Positions 44,562 through 53,889 are shown, numbered from the stretch's first letter. The stretch: 64,000 bases of DNA from Desulfosporosinus meridiei DSM 13257 (GCF_000231385.2 NC_018515.1:1694501-1758500); one strand, 5' to 3'. Translations and numbers: made by a program. The notes: generated by a model from the sequence alone, not told the origin.

Positions 44562-45479
44562 TTAGTTGCCATTTGAAATAGTTGCAGCAGTTTCACACAT
44601 GGATTTTAAGGCTTTCACAAATTCCTTTTCAACCAGAGAGATTGCATGACGGGTTGATCTTATGAGACCGACAGTAATACCTAAACTAACGTCACTGATA
44701 GGTATCGGGACTATCTCTCCGGATTGCAAATAAATATCGTCTATTGACATGAATCTGGGGAAAAAGGAGATGGCAATTCCCTGGGATACGACTCTTTTAA
44801 TCAATTCGAAATTACAAAATCTAAAGACTACATTAGGTTCCCCATGTTTCTTAAGAATACTTGTAATACCACCATTATTCTTCGTGAATTCGTCGTTATA
44901 AGCAACAAATGGATAGCCAAGTGCTTCTTTTAGTGAAACCGATTCCTTTTGAGCAAGAGGGGAGTCTTTAGAAGCATAGATTAGAAATTCATCTGAAAAT
45001 AACTCTTCACAACAAAGATCTTTACCGGATATCTCTTCAGTTAGCAATACAATACCAATGTCATTTTTACCGGATTGAATATTCTGCAGAATGGTAATTG
45101 ATTCAGCAATGGTCAAAGAGATGTCGACCTTTGGGTGTTTGTCCTTTAAATGGTATAAAACATTGGGGATTATCTTATCTCCCATACTGGGTATTATCCC
45201 AACGGAGAGGTTGCCCGTTAGTGATGAGGTATTAGAAATTTGTTTGATTTCTTCAACAGTATCAAGAATAAGGCGGGCTTTTTCAATAACTATTTCCCCA
45301 ATTGAAGTCGGATAAGCACCCTGAGGAGTTCGTCTGAAAAGTTGTGTTCCCAGCTCATCTTCAAGTTTACTAATTGATGAGCTTACGGCCGGTTGGGTAA
45401 TAAAGGCATGCTCAGCTGCTAATGAAATTGAGTTATATTTAGCGACTTCGATTAAAAGAAATAATTGTTCTAATCTCAT
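44562..45479 (-). CDS. LysR-family transcriptional regulator
   Basis: 305 residues. The N-terminal winged helix is clear (MRLEQLFLLIEVAKYNSISLAAEHAFITQPAVSSSI in outline) and the ligand-binding domain follows from about residue 90. CGGAGG lies upstream of the ATG. The gene lies head to tail after the sigma-54 activator and convergent with the BCCT gene, so it may tune amine uptake or use. The ligand is unknown. Confidence 0.9.
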   Translation of the reverse strand: MRLEQLFLLIEVAKYNSISLAAEHAFITQPAVSSSISKLEDELGTQLFRRTPQGAYPTSIGEIVIEKARLILDTVEEIKQISNTSSLTGNLSVGIIPSMGDKIIPNVLYHLKDKHPKVDISLTIAESITILQNIQSGKNDIGIVLLTEEISGKDLCCEELFSDEFLIYASKDSPLAQKESVSLKEALGYPFVAYNDEFTKNNGGITSILKKHGEPNVVFRFCNFELIKRVVSQGIAISFFPRFMSIDDIYLQSGEIVPIPISDVSLGITVGLIRSTRHAISLVEKEFVKALKSMCETAATISNGN

Positions 45480-45570
45480 AATCTATATACCTCCGCTGCG
45501 TAATCGCTCGGTGCTACTTATGAAACTAACTATAAACTTATCAGCGAAAAATTATTCCATATTCTGTATC

Positions 45571-46983
45571 TTACTTGAGAGTAGAGCGTTGCTTATGGTT
45601 GCGTACGATACGTGTAACTTTACTTTGACTAATATTCAAGGTGCTTGCAACTTTGTATGAACTCCCCAGCATATTATACAATCTGAGTATGATAGCCTCT
45701 TCATCACTGGTTTTTTTGAGATTTTTCCAGTTTGATAGTTCCTCTTCTAAAATGTTTGAGTGTGCATGCCCAGATGGTATTTTAAACATTTTACTGGGTA
45801 AATGTTCGGGTAGAATATATCCTTCCGGAACTGTAACCACCAATCGTTCGGCCAAATGCTCCATCTCTCTAATATTTCCGGGCCAGGCATAGCTTTTAAG
45901 CACAGCAAGACTTTGTTTATCAAACTTGTGAGTGTATCTATACATCAAGTCATACTTATTCAAGAAAAACTCCAAAAGCGGAATAATATCATTGGTTCTT
46001 TCTCTCAAAGGCGGAGTGTCAATTTCGATGACGCTTAACCTATAGTACAGGTCCTCGCGAAATTTTCCTTCATCAATTAATTGAACAAGGTTTCTATTGG
46101 TCGCTGCAACAATCCTTACATCAATTTTCTTATGCTCTTTGCCGCCGACGGGAATAAATCTGCGCTCTTGAATAAGCTCTAATAATTTTGCTTGAATTCC
46201 CAAAGGTATTTCTCCGATCTCATCCAGAAACAATGTGCCACCATGGGCTAGTTCAACCAATCCTACTTTCCCGAACTTATCTGCACCTGTAAAAGCACCG
46301 CGACAATATCCGAAGAGCTCTGACTCTAAGAGGTGCTCTGGGATAGTGGCTCCATTAATACAGATGAAAGGGCCATCTTTGCGCTCACTCATTTTATGAA
46401 TATCCATGGCCAGTACATTTTTCCCGGTACCGGACTCCCCTAAGATAAGAACTGTAGAATTTACTAAGGCAACCCTCTTAACTATTTCTAGGCATAACTT
46501 CATTTTTTCATCTCGAAAGGAGTATCCCTTAAAGTAGCTGACTTGTTGACTTAATTCATCGACTTTGCTTTTGTAATGTTTAACAAGTTTTTTCGTTTTA
46601 TCTAAATCTTGTTTTAACTCTTCAAGCTGTGTGATATCACGGCTATTCATAACGATGAAATCAACTTCGCCATCCTTGTTAATCACAGGGGTGGCAGTGA
46701 CAACAAGTTTAATTCCAGTTTTAGTTTGCTGTTCAACGGTAACGGTTTGCTTGTTTTGAAAAACTATGGGAGCCAAGGCTGGTGAATAATAACCTTCACT
46801 CAATAAATAGCTAACATTCTTTCCGATTATCTCAGAAGGATCTAAGCCATAATGCTTCTTACATACTTTATTGACATAGGTTACAATTCCCTTGCTATTA
46901 ACGACAAAGATCTCATCAAACGAATTGTCCAGAATCATTTTAAAATCATCTCTGTTCAAACTTTGTTCGTTTATATCTAGCAA
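45571..46983 (-). CDS. PAS-domain sigma-54 activator
   Basis: I place the start at TTG 46983, 9 nt after GGGAG; an in-frame TTG at 46992 abuts that site. 470 residues. A PAS domain (about 12-115, IFVVNSKGIVTYVNKV) and a coiled coil (120-150) precede the AAA+ domain with GESGTGKN (usually GKE), GAFTGA and LFLDEIGE. A Fis-like HTH ends the protein (SSYKVASTLNISQSKVTRIVRNH). Sigma-54 promoters occur both before the BCCT gene and before the divergent methyltransferase operon, so it very likely drives both (inference). Confidence 0.92.
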   Translation of the reverse strand: MLDINEQSLNRDDFKMILDNSFDEIFVVNSKGIVTYVNKVCKKHYGLDPSEIIGKNVSYLLSEGYYSPALAPIVFQNKQTVTVEQQTKTGIKLVVTATPVINKDGEVDFIVMNSRDITQLEELKQDLDKTKKLVKHYKSKVDELSQQVSYFKGYSFRDEKMKLCLEIVKRVALVNSTVLILGESGTGKNVLAMDIHKMSERKDGPFICINGATIPEHLLESELFGYCRGAFTGADKFGKVGLVELAHGGTLFLDEIGEIPLGIQAKLLELIQERRFIPVGGKEHKKIDVRIVAATNRNLVQLIDEGKFREDLYYRLSVIEIDTPPLRERTNDIIPLLEFFLNKYDLMYRYTHKFDKQSLAVLKSYAWPGNIREMEHLAERLVVTVPEGYILPEHLPSKMFKIPSGHAHSNILEEELSNWKNLKKTSDEEAIILRLYNMLGSSYKVASTLNISQSKVTRIVRNHKQRSTLK

Positions 46984-47148
46984 TTTCGACAACTCCCTTT
47001 TTGCAATGTTTACAGCAAAATTTATTGAGTATCAGTAAAAATTGGTATATATTTATAATCTAATGTCATACAAGAGAGTTTGTTTTGAAAATATTAAATT
47101 AACTATTTATTTTATTCGGTAAGACAAAGATAAAATCCTGCATCGTTG

Positions 47149-47179
47149 GAATATTTGAGTCAAGATGACTTAAATATTC
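47149..47179. repeat. Inverted repeat, candidate upstream activator site
   Basis: GAATATTTGAGTCA, 3-nt spacer, TGACTTAAATATTC: a 14-bp dyad with one G-T mismatch, 139 bp before the -24/-12 promoter. Distance and symmetry suit a sigma-54 activator site. Confidence 0.5.
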
Positions 47180-47317
47180 TATATTTTATGTCGAGGATAG
47201 ATTGACCGCATACTTTGTCTCTTTTTAAGAGCTTAATAAGGAACCTAAATCCTTGTAGAAGTAATTGATGATTGCTTTTTCTTGTTGTTCATAACATATT
47301 TAACTTAATACTTAGAA

Positions 47318-47333
47318 CGGCATGAAAATTGCA
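47318..47333 (+). promoter_or_regulatory. Sigma-54 promoter of the methyltransferase operon
   Basis: CGGCAT-GAAAA-TTGCA keeps the invariant GG and GC with correct spacing; the first T of the consensus is C. It is about 325 bp upstream of the first methyltransferase start. Confidence 0.65.
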
Positions 47334-47473
47334 TTATATTTTGACATATTGATGAAGTCCAACTAAACCAATTTTTTAGAAGGCTCGACTACCGCTAATC
47401 CTTCAATAACAGAAGAGTGGTAGTAGTTTATCGGCCAGTAGGAGATTGTTTGGAGGTGGTGTAAGAAGGCTTT

Positions 47474-47590
47474 ATGCTTAAAAAACTAAGGAATGCATGT
47501 GTTAAATTTCTTGGTATTAAATTCAAGTTTGGACGAATTTCTAATATCAAGTCAAATAGACTCTACCTAAGTCTATTTGACTCAAAGTAA
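47474..47590 (+). CDS. Possible 38-residue leader peptide
   Basis: MLKKLRNACVKFLGIKFKFG and then a polar tail to a TAA stop. AAGAAGG lies 4 nt before the ATG and GGAGGTGG about 15 nt before. It is basic, possibly amphipathic, and overlaps the hairpin at 47551. It may be a small protein or a leader that regulates the downstream gene; no family is known to me. Confidence 0.28.
   Translation: MLKKLRNACVKFLGIKFKFGRISNIKSNRLYLSLFDSK
47551..47581 (+). repeat. Perfect hairpin in the methyltransferase leader
   Basis: A 12-bp stem GTCAAATAGACT/AGTCTATTTGAC with a 7-nt loop and no T tract. One arm closely matches an arm of the dyad at 42109-42147. Confidence 0.55.
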
Positions 47591-47657
47591 CTTTAAGGAT
47601 TAAAGCTAAATTAGCTACCTGAAGTTTCGGGCAAGTAGGATAGGAGAGGGTGTAATA

Positions 47658-49082
47658 ATGGCTTTAAAAACACGGCTGGAAGTCTTAACGAAGGATGATT
47701 TAGTGAGGGTTCATGAAGCCACCCTGAAGATTCTTCGGGAGACTGGAGTAGTATTTCACAATGATGAAGCTATTGAAGTCTTTAAGAAACATGGAGCAAG
47801 AGTAGAAAATAAAACAGTTTTCATTACTCGCGAACTGGTAGAACAAGCTCTGGCTACAGCTCCACGTACCTTCCGCATGCGGGCACGTAATGATAAATAC
47901 TCGGTTACCGTTGGAGAAGGTTTTTTGATACAGCCAAACGTTGGGCCGGTTTATATTCAAGACTTACAAAAGGGACGTCGAGAGGCAACTCTTGAGGATT
48001 ATGCAAATATCCAAAAACTCTGTCAAGCCAGCGATGTTGTTGATCTAGTAGGCACAATCCCTGTTGACCCCAGTGATGTTAAGAGCAGTGATAAGTATCT
48101 ACTTATGATGTACGAAGCATTAAAAAACACTGAGAAACCCGTTATAGGATTCTGTGCTAATACCCAACAGGTTCGCCAACAATTAGATATGGTTGAGATG
48201 GCCTTGGGTAAACCCGGATTTTTATTGGAGAACCATTGTACAGCGGTATTAGTAAATTCACTAAGTCCGTTAGCCTATGCTCCTGATACTCTCGAAACTA
48301 TGATTGAATATGCAAAACGAAATCAAGTTATCTTACTTGCACCGTGCATTATGGCTGGAGTAAGTGGCCCAATATCACTGTTAGGAACGGCAGTTTTGCA
48401 AAACACTGAAACAATAGCAGGACTGGTTCTGGTCCAATTAGTGAATCCGGGGACTCCGTTAGTATACGCTACCGCATCAACTTCAGGTTATATGAAAGAA
48501 GCAACTTTTGCGGCAGGTTCTCCTGAGGCTATGTTAATAAATACTGCCAGTTTGCAAATGGGTTTAGATTACTATCACTTACCCGTTAGAACCATGTCGG
48601 GAATCACACATTCGAAGACTGTTGATTGTCAAGCAGGATATGAAACCATGCAGAGCCTGCTAATGGGAATGATGAGCGGCGCCCAGATGTCAGTTCAAAG
48701 CTTGGGTGTTTTAGATGCAATTATGACGACTTCCTACGAAAAGTTTGTCATTGATGAAGAATTGATTAGAAGGGTAAGAAGGATTTCTCAAGGGATCGAT
48801 ACCTCGGATGAAGCATTAGCTGTTGACGTTATTCAAGAGATAGGACACTCGGGAACCTATTTGTCGCATATAAGCACATTTGAGAAATTCAGATCACTGT
48901 GGACGCCTACTGTTTCAGATTGGGGAAATTATAGCGATTGGAAGAACGCTGGTTCCGAAGATGTTGTTATCAAGGCAAACCGAAAGTATCAACAGATTCT
49001 GCAAAATGCACCCGAGACTTTACTCGATTCAGAGACGGATAAAGCTTTATTAGAGTTTATCGAGAATGCTAGAGCTCATTAA
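47658..49082 (+). CDS. MttB-family corrinoid methyltransferase without pyrrolysine (MtgB-like)
   Basis: 474 residues, with an uninterrupted frame from an ATG after AGAGGG. It belongs to the trimethylamine methyltransferase family (COG5598). Where the second enzyme of this locus has its amber codon, this one has Ile: SGITHSKTVDCQAGYE against GG[18 protein letters not shown]. Pyrrolysine-free MttB relatives act on quaternary amines: glycine betaine (MtgB of Desulfitobacterium hafniense), proline betaine or carnitine. They move a methyl group to a corrinoid protein. With the BCCT transporter and corrinoid protein adjacent, a betaine-type substrate is likely, but which one cannot be read from sequence. 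Confidence 0.88.
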   Translation: MALKTRLEVLTKDDLVRVHEATLKILRETGVVFHNDEAIEVFKKHGARVENKTVFITRELVEQALATAPRTFRMRARNDKYSVTVGEGFLIQPNVGPVYIQDLQKGRREATLEDYANIQKLCQASDVVDLVGTIPVDPSDVKSSDKYLLMMYEALKNTEKPVIGFCANTQQVRQQLDMVEMALGKPGFLLENHCTAVLVNSLSPLAYAPDTLETMIEYAKRNQVILLAPCIMAGVSGPISLLGTAVLQNTETIAGLVLVQLVNPGTPLVYATASTSGYMKEATFAAGSPEAMLINTASLQMGLDYYHLPVRTMSGITHSKTVDCQAGYETMQSLLMGMMSGAQMSVQSLGVLDAIMTTSYEKFVIDEELIRRVRRISQGIDTSDEALAVDVIQEIGHSGTYLSHISTFEKFRSLWTPTVSDWGNYSDWKNAGSEDVVIKANRKYQQILQNAPETLLDSETDKALLEFIENARAH

Positions 49083-49230
49083 TCTTAATAATTTTTCTAG
49101 TTGTCCAGATTTATACCCGGCATAAAAAGACGGAATTATGCAACGAAATGTAATTATAATATGATCTATTTGAAAAAGGTTACTAGTTTGTAATTACACA
49201 AGGTATTGCATCTTAAAGGAGGATTTATAA

Positions 49231-49863
49231 ATGAGCGATTTTGATCAACTAGCCGATTATGTATTTAAAGGAAATGCTGCTGCAGTAAAAGAGCTTACCC
49301 AGAAGATGGTAAATGCTGGTGGCGATCCAATGGAAATTATCTCCCAAGGTTTACTGATTGGTATGGATATTGTAACTCCAAAGTTTAAAGCTGGAGAGAT
49401 GTATGTTCCTGAGGTAATGATGGCGGCAAGGGCTTTATCAGAGGGGATGAATATTGTTAAGCCTTTGCTTACTGGGGCAGACATTGCAGTTAGTAAAACA
49501 ATTATTATTGGAACAGTTGCCGGAGATCTACATGATATCGGCAAGAATTTAGTTGTCATGATTATGGAAAGCGGAGGTTTTAACGTAGTTGATTTAGGTG
49601 TTGATGTATCTCCGGAAAAATTTGTAGCAGCCATTAAAGAGCATAACGCAAAAATAGTTGGTTTATCTGCTCTCTTGACCACAACAATGCTAAATATGAA
49701 AGTCACAATTGACCATATCGCCAAAGAAGGATTACGAGATCAAGTTAAGATTCTTGTTGGTGGGGCTCCGGTTTCGCAAAGCTTTGCTGATGAAGTCGGG
49801 GCAGATGGTTATTGTGCGGACGCTATGGCTGCTAAAGAGATGGCTACCGCATTCTTAAACTAG
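49231..49863 (+). CDS. mttC: Methyltransferase corrinoid protein
   Basis: 210 residues, AAAGGAGG before the ATG. A helical N-terminal cap (1-85) precedes the cobalamin-binding Rossmann domain with the base-off motif DLHDIGKNLV (Asp-x-His-x-x-Gly, near residue 100), SALLTTTM and the GGAPV loop. It carries the methyl group from one or both neighbouring methyltransferases to a tetrahydrofolate methyltransferase that is not in the window. It lies between the two MttB-family genes, 45 bp before the next ATG. Confidence 0.92.
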   Translation: MSDFDQLADYVFKGNAAAVKELTQKMVNAGGDPMEIISQGLLIGMDIVTPKFKAGEMYVPEVMMAARALSEGMNIVKPLLTGADIAVSKTIIIGTVAGDLHDIGKNLVVMIMESGGFNVVDLGVDVSPEKFVAAIKEHNAKIVGLSALLTTTMLNMKVTIDHIAKEGLRDQVKILVGGAPVSQSFADEVGADGYCADAMAAKEMATAFLN

Positions 49864-49923
49864 TTTTCCGGGAAAAGATTATCAGACATATTAAATGTTG
49901 CAGAAGTTATGGAGGTGGAAGAA

Positions 49924-51396
49924 TTGAGAAGTGAAGTTCAAGCAGGAGTTTCAAAATTTGAGGGTTTCGGACTTAATATTTTTTCTGACAATGAACTTTA
50001 TGATATCCACAGTGGAACTCTTGAAGTACTGGAGAAAACAGGGATTAAGGTTGAGTCTAAAGAAGCCTTGGAAATTTTCGCAGCTGGAGGAGCTAGTGTA
50101 AATTTCGAAACACGAGTCGTGAAAATTCCTCCTCATATTGTTGAGGATGCTATTCGCTCTGCCCCTAATACAATTCTTTTGGCAGGTAGAAATCCTAAAC
50201 ATGACATTATACTTGGTGGCAAAAGAGTTCACTTTATTAATTTTGGTGAAGGAGTCTCAATCATCGACCCGTATACCAAAGAGTATCGGAAGACTACTAA
50301 GCAGGATGTAGCTAATATTTCGCGCTTTTGTGATGCAATGAGTGAAATGGATGCAGTTTTACGTCCGGTAGCACCTCAGGATGTTCCGCCTGTGGCTGCT
50401 GTCGTTCATAATGCCGAGGTTATCTTTAATAATACTTCCAAGCACGTATTTATCGGTACTGAAGGTGGAAAAAACTTCAGAAAGGTTCTGAAGATGGCTG
50501 CTGCAATAGTCGGTGGAGAAGAAAAGTTACGGGAAAGACCAATCTTCTCTTGCAATGTTTGCCCAACAAGCCCGTTACAATTAGTAGGCCATTGCACTGA
50601 AGTAATTATTGAGGGTGCCCGCGCCGGTATAGCAGTAAACGTACTATCAATGGCTATGGCTGGAGCTACCTCTCCAATTACCTTAGCCGGGAGTCTTGTA
50701 ACACACAATGCTGAAGTTTTAAGTGGCATCGTCTTAAGCCAGCTAACTCGTAAGGGAGCACCGGTTATCTATGGAAGTTCAACCACAATCATGGATCTGC
50801 GGTTTGCCACGGCACCTGTTGGATCTCCGGAACTCGGAATGATCAATGCAGGTGTGGCGAAACTTGCCCAGTTTTACTTACTGCCGAGCTGGGTAGCCGG
50901 TGGCTAGGTAGACAGCAAACTCCCGGATGCCCAGGCATCGCATGAGTTCACAATTACCGCTATGCTGACAGCGTTGGCAGGGTCCAACCTGATCTATGGC
51001 GCAGGTATGTTGGAACTCGGTATTACCTATGACTATGCACAAATGGTCATGGATAATGAGATGGCTAGGATGATTAAAAAAGCTGTTTGCGGGATAAGTG
51101 TGTCTGATGAAACTCTGGCAATAGATGTTATTAAAGAGGTAGGTACCGCTGGTAACTTTATTGGTCAAGAGCATACCTTCAAACACATGCGTTCTCAATC
51201 TAAAAGTAATGTTATTGACCGCCGTATGAGAGATGTCTGGCTGGCTGATGGTGGTAAGGATTTTTCAGAAAGAGCCTACGAAGTGGCTAGATCCATACTC
51301 GAAGACTATAAACCGGAGCATCTGCCGGAAAATGTTCAAGCAGAATTACGTGCTATAGTGGAAGAAACTGAAAAAGAGTATGGTGTCAATAGTTAA
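49924..51396 (+). CDS. mttB: Trimethylamine methyltransferase MttB with in-frame amber (pyrrolysine) codon
   Basis: Translation with TAG as stop gives two pieces (to 50907, and from about 50962), but the same frame continues straight through the amber at 50905-50907 to TAA at 51394. Read through, the protein has 490 residues from TTG 49924 (GGAGGTG 6 nt upstream) or 495 from ATG 49909, the length of archaeal MttB (about 495). The amber is codon 328 (333 from the longer start), matching pyrrolysine near 334 in Methanosarcina MttB. It is flanked by SWVAGG and [13 protein letters not shown], the expected active-site context. The enzyme transfers a methyl group from trimethylamine to the corrinoid protein. 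pylS, pylT and pylBCD must be elsewhere in the genome. Confidence 0.92.
50905..50907 (+). other. mttB: Amber codon predicted to encode pyrrolysine
   Basis: TAG inside the mttB frame. Coding character, family motifs and alignment to the pyrrolysine-free paralogue continue on both sides. Other genes in the window end in TAG (for example metF), so TAG also serves as a normal stop. Confidence 0.9.
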
Positions 51397-51426
51397 GTTA
51401 ATGACCGAATAACTAAATATTAACGA

Positions 51427-51473
51427 TAGTAATGAGGAGAACGAGCTAGCAACTTTGGTTCTTCTCATTACTA
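51427..51473 (+). terminator. Hairpin after mttB
   Basis: A 16-bp stem (tagtaatgaggagaac with gttcttctcattacta, one G-T pair) with a 15-nt loop and no T tract. It may protect the mttB transcript or partly stop transcription. Confidence 0.55.
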
Positions 51474-51672
51474 AATAAAGTTACTTAAGGAATTCCAACC
51501 TCCTTGGTAATACTCAGGCCACCACCAATAGCGAGTTTTGGATGGGGCTAGAGTAATTCTAGCTGTTAAGGGTAGACAGTCAGATAGTAGGCCTGAAAGT
51601 AATTGAGCTCGAAATGACTAAACCGGGAAGGTCGACAGTTTCGAAACTCTTTGAGGAGTTGTGATTTAAACA

Positions 51673-53721
51673 ATGAAAAGAGAAGCACTAACCCAGAAAT
51701 TATTGGTATTAGGGGTCGACGGGATGGATCCCAAAGTAACCCGGAAGTTCTTAGCCGAAGGAATAATGCCAAACTTACAAAAATTTATAGAAAAAGGTTC
51801 GGCAAGAGAAGACTTATCCCACTTAGGTGCCCTGCCAACAATTACACCTGCCTGCTGGACGACCTTAGCAACAGGCGCTTATCCTGGAACACACGGAATT
51901 ACCTGCTTTTGGCGGCAGTCACCAAAGAGCTTGGACGCTGTTGTCTATAATATGGATTCCAGAAATTGTGAAGCTGAGCAGTTATGGAATGTAACGACTG
52001 AAGCCGGCCTCAAAACCTTAGTATGGCATTGGCCCGGTTCCGCCTGGCCTCCGACCAGTGACAACCCGAATTTACATGTTGTTGATGGAACACAGCCGGG
52101 TTCGGTTAACATGGGTGTGGCACAACTTGATTGGGAAAAAATTATTGCAGCTAATGAGGAAATTACAGAATTAATCTATGCTCCCAAACTTGAACGTCCT
52201 GCCGGTACCGGCTGCATGATTTCCGATCTGAGTGCTATTACTGAAGAAGAAGAAGAACCAGCTACCGATATGATGGAATTATGGTATGGTGAAGCTGCCA
52301 TGACAGGCAGTGAAATCCGTGAATATATCATGGGACCAGAAAATATGGAAATGGTTATTGAATCAATTCCTCATTATGATGTAGTCAATTCCCCGCTGAA
52401 AAATGCAGAAGGATGGGCGGCTGCACCGGCAGATGCTAAAGAATTTACGATTTTAACCTCTGATGGTATTGTAAGACGACCGACCTTAATTTTGAAGAAT
52501 GCTGATGGCACCTATGACCGTATAGCAATTTATAAAAATAAGAAGGCAGAGAAGCCAATCGCAGTCTTAGAGCTGGGGAAAATGGTTTCCGGTATTGTAG
52601 ATGACATTAATAAAGAGGGTGTATTAAAACCCGCCTGTCGTTCTATGAAACTCTTGGAACTTTCTCCCGATGGTACATCGGTGAAACTGTGGATCAGTAA
52701 TGCCTTGGATATTGCCCAGGATAAATTATGGCATCCCAAAGAATTGTTAAAAGATGTTGTAGAAAATGTTGGACCGGTTCAGCCTGTCAGCTTGGTTGGG
52801 GGAGAAGATGCTTACCTGGTTGAGAATGTTTATGAACCTGCCTGGGATTCGTATAGTCAATGGCAAGCAAAGGCTTTAAATCATTTAATTAAAACCCGGG
52901 ATTATCAGGTAGTGTTCACGCATTTGCATAATGTTGACTGTGCAGGTCATATGTTCTGGCACTTAGCGAAAAATCTGGAGCGCTGGAGTTATACTGACCC
53001 TGAAGTTAATCAGAACTTTATTCGGAAGTTTTACATTCAGACAGATAAATATTTGGGTGAATTCTTACATCTGTTAGATGAGGGATGGACAATCATGATT
53101 CTAGCTGACCATGGTTTACTGGTAGGGGAAGAATTCCCACCACAAATTGGTGAATATGGCGGCATGAATGTACAGGTCATGGAGGAACTCGGTTATACCG
53201 TAATGAAAAAGGGCGAAAACGGTAAAACTTTGAAAGAAGTAGATTGGGAAAAGACAACAGCTGTTCAGACTCGAAGCAACTATATATATATAAACTTAAA
53301 GGGCCGTGATGCCCATGGCATTGTTGACCCGGCGGACAAATATGAGCTGGAAAGAAAAATTATGTCTGACCTGTACTCCTATAGATATAAAGGACAGCGT
53401 GTTATCGGGCTGGCAATGCGGAATAAAGACGCCGTTGTCTTAGGAACAAACGGTCCGCAGTGTGGGGATATCTTCTTTACTGTCGATGAAGGGTTTAGCC
53501 GTTTACATGGCGATGGGTTATCCACTGTAGAGGGTGCTTTTGATACTTCTGTTTCCCCAATTTTCCTAGCAGCAGGGAATGGAATTAAAGAAAACTTTAA
53601 AACAGTTCGAACCATTAGACAAGTTGATATTGCACCGACTATTGCAACATTAGTAGGGGTAAGAATGCCTGCCCACTGTGAAGGGGCACCAATCTATCAG
53701 ATTTTAACCGAAGAATTCTAA
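51673..53721 (+). CDS. Alkaline-phosphatase-superfamily phosphodiesterase (type I PDE/NPP-like)
   Basis: 682 residues with GAGGAG about 14 nt before the ATG. The fold is identified by its metal and nucleophile motifs: LGVDGMDP (Asp16), PTITPACWTTLATGAYPGTHGI with the Thr nucleophile near residue 63, THLHNVDCAGHMFWH and ILADHGLL. No signal peptide, so it is probably cytoplasmic. Relatives hydrolyse nucleotide pyrophosphates or phosphodiesters; some eukaryotic members act on choline-containing lipids. In this amine locus a role in releasing choline or betaine precursors is tempting, but that is inference. An insert (residues 180-330) is family-specific. Confidence 0.8.
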   Translation: MKREALTQKLLVLGVDGMDPKVTRKFLAEGIMPNLQKFIEKGSAREDLSHLGALPTITPACWTTLATGAYPGTHGITCFWRQSPKSLDAVVYNMDSRNCEAEQLWNVTTEAGLKTLVWHWPGSAWPPTSDNPNLHVVDGTQPGSVNMGVAQLDWEKIIAANEEITELIYAPKLERPAGTGCMISDLSAITEEEEEPATDMMELWYGEAAMTGSEIREYIMGPENMEMVIESIPHYDVVNSPLKNAEGWAAAPADAKEFTILTSDGIVRRPTLILKNADGTYDRIAIYKNKKAEKPIAVLELGKMVSGIVDDINKEGVLKPACRSMKLLELSPDGTSVKLWISNALDIAQDKLWHPKELLKDVVENVGPVQPVSLVGGEDAYLVENVYEPAWDSYSQWQAKALNHLIKTRDYQVVFTHLHNVDCAGHMFWHLAKNLERWSYTDPEVNQNFIRKFYIQTDKYLGEFLHLLDEGWTIMILADHGLLVGEEFPPQIGEYGGMNVQVMEELGYTVMKKGENGKTLKEVDWEKTTAVQTRSNYIYINLKGRDAHGIVDPADKYELERKIMSDLYSYRYKGQRVIGLAMRNKDAVVLGTNGPQCGDIFFTVDEGFSRLHGDGLSTVEGAFDTSVSPIFLAAGNGIKENFKTVRTIRQVDIAPTIATLVGVRMPAHCEGAPIYQILTEEF

Positions 53722-53761
53722 TATAAAGAAAACGCAAGTTTATACTTTCTGATAGTATAAA

Positions 53762-53815
53762 AAGGCAGGCTGATTCACTTAAACTTAACTCGTGGAATAG
53801 CCTGCCTTACTTTGT
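53762..53815 (+). terminator. Terminator between the phosphodiesterase and thioredoxin genes
   Basis: A 10-bp stem (aaggcaggct with agcctgcctt) around a 27-nt loop, then actttgttta. Confidence 0.55.
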
Positions 53816-53889
53816 TTATTCCTAAATGAAAATTCTTTTGAGACTTCTTTGAGAGATTGGACAAAAAGCTATTTAAAGGAGTGAAAAAT

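Larger units (their letters stand above)
46984..47657. other. Divergent regulatory region between the activator and mttB-family operon
   Basis: 674 bp, AT-rich. In order: a 14-bp dyad (47149-47179), a sigma-54-like promoter (47318-47333), a long leader containing GGAGGTGG (47452-47459), a 38-codon frame (47474-47590) and a perfect hairpin (47551-47581). I recognise no known riboswitch, including a cobalamin riboswitch. Confidence 0.55.

Noticed and set aside
46984-47657. Cobalamin riboswitch in the leader of the corrinoid methyltransferase operon
   Set aside because: No B12-box-like sequence (GCCACTG) is present in the region.
51397-51672. pylT or PYLIS-like RNA after mttB
   Set aside because: The only structure is a long hairpin; no tRNA with a CUA anticodon is present, and PYLIS elements are not required for MttB read-through.
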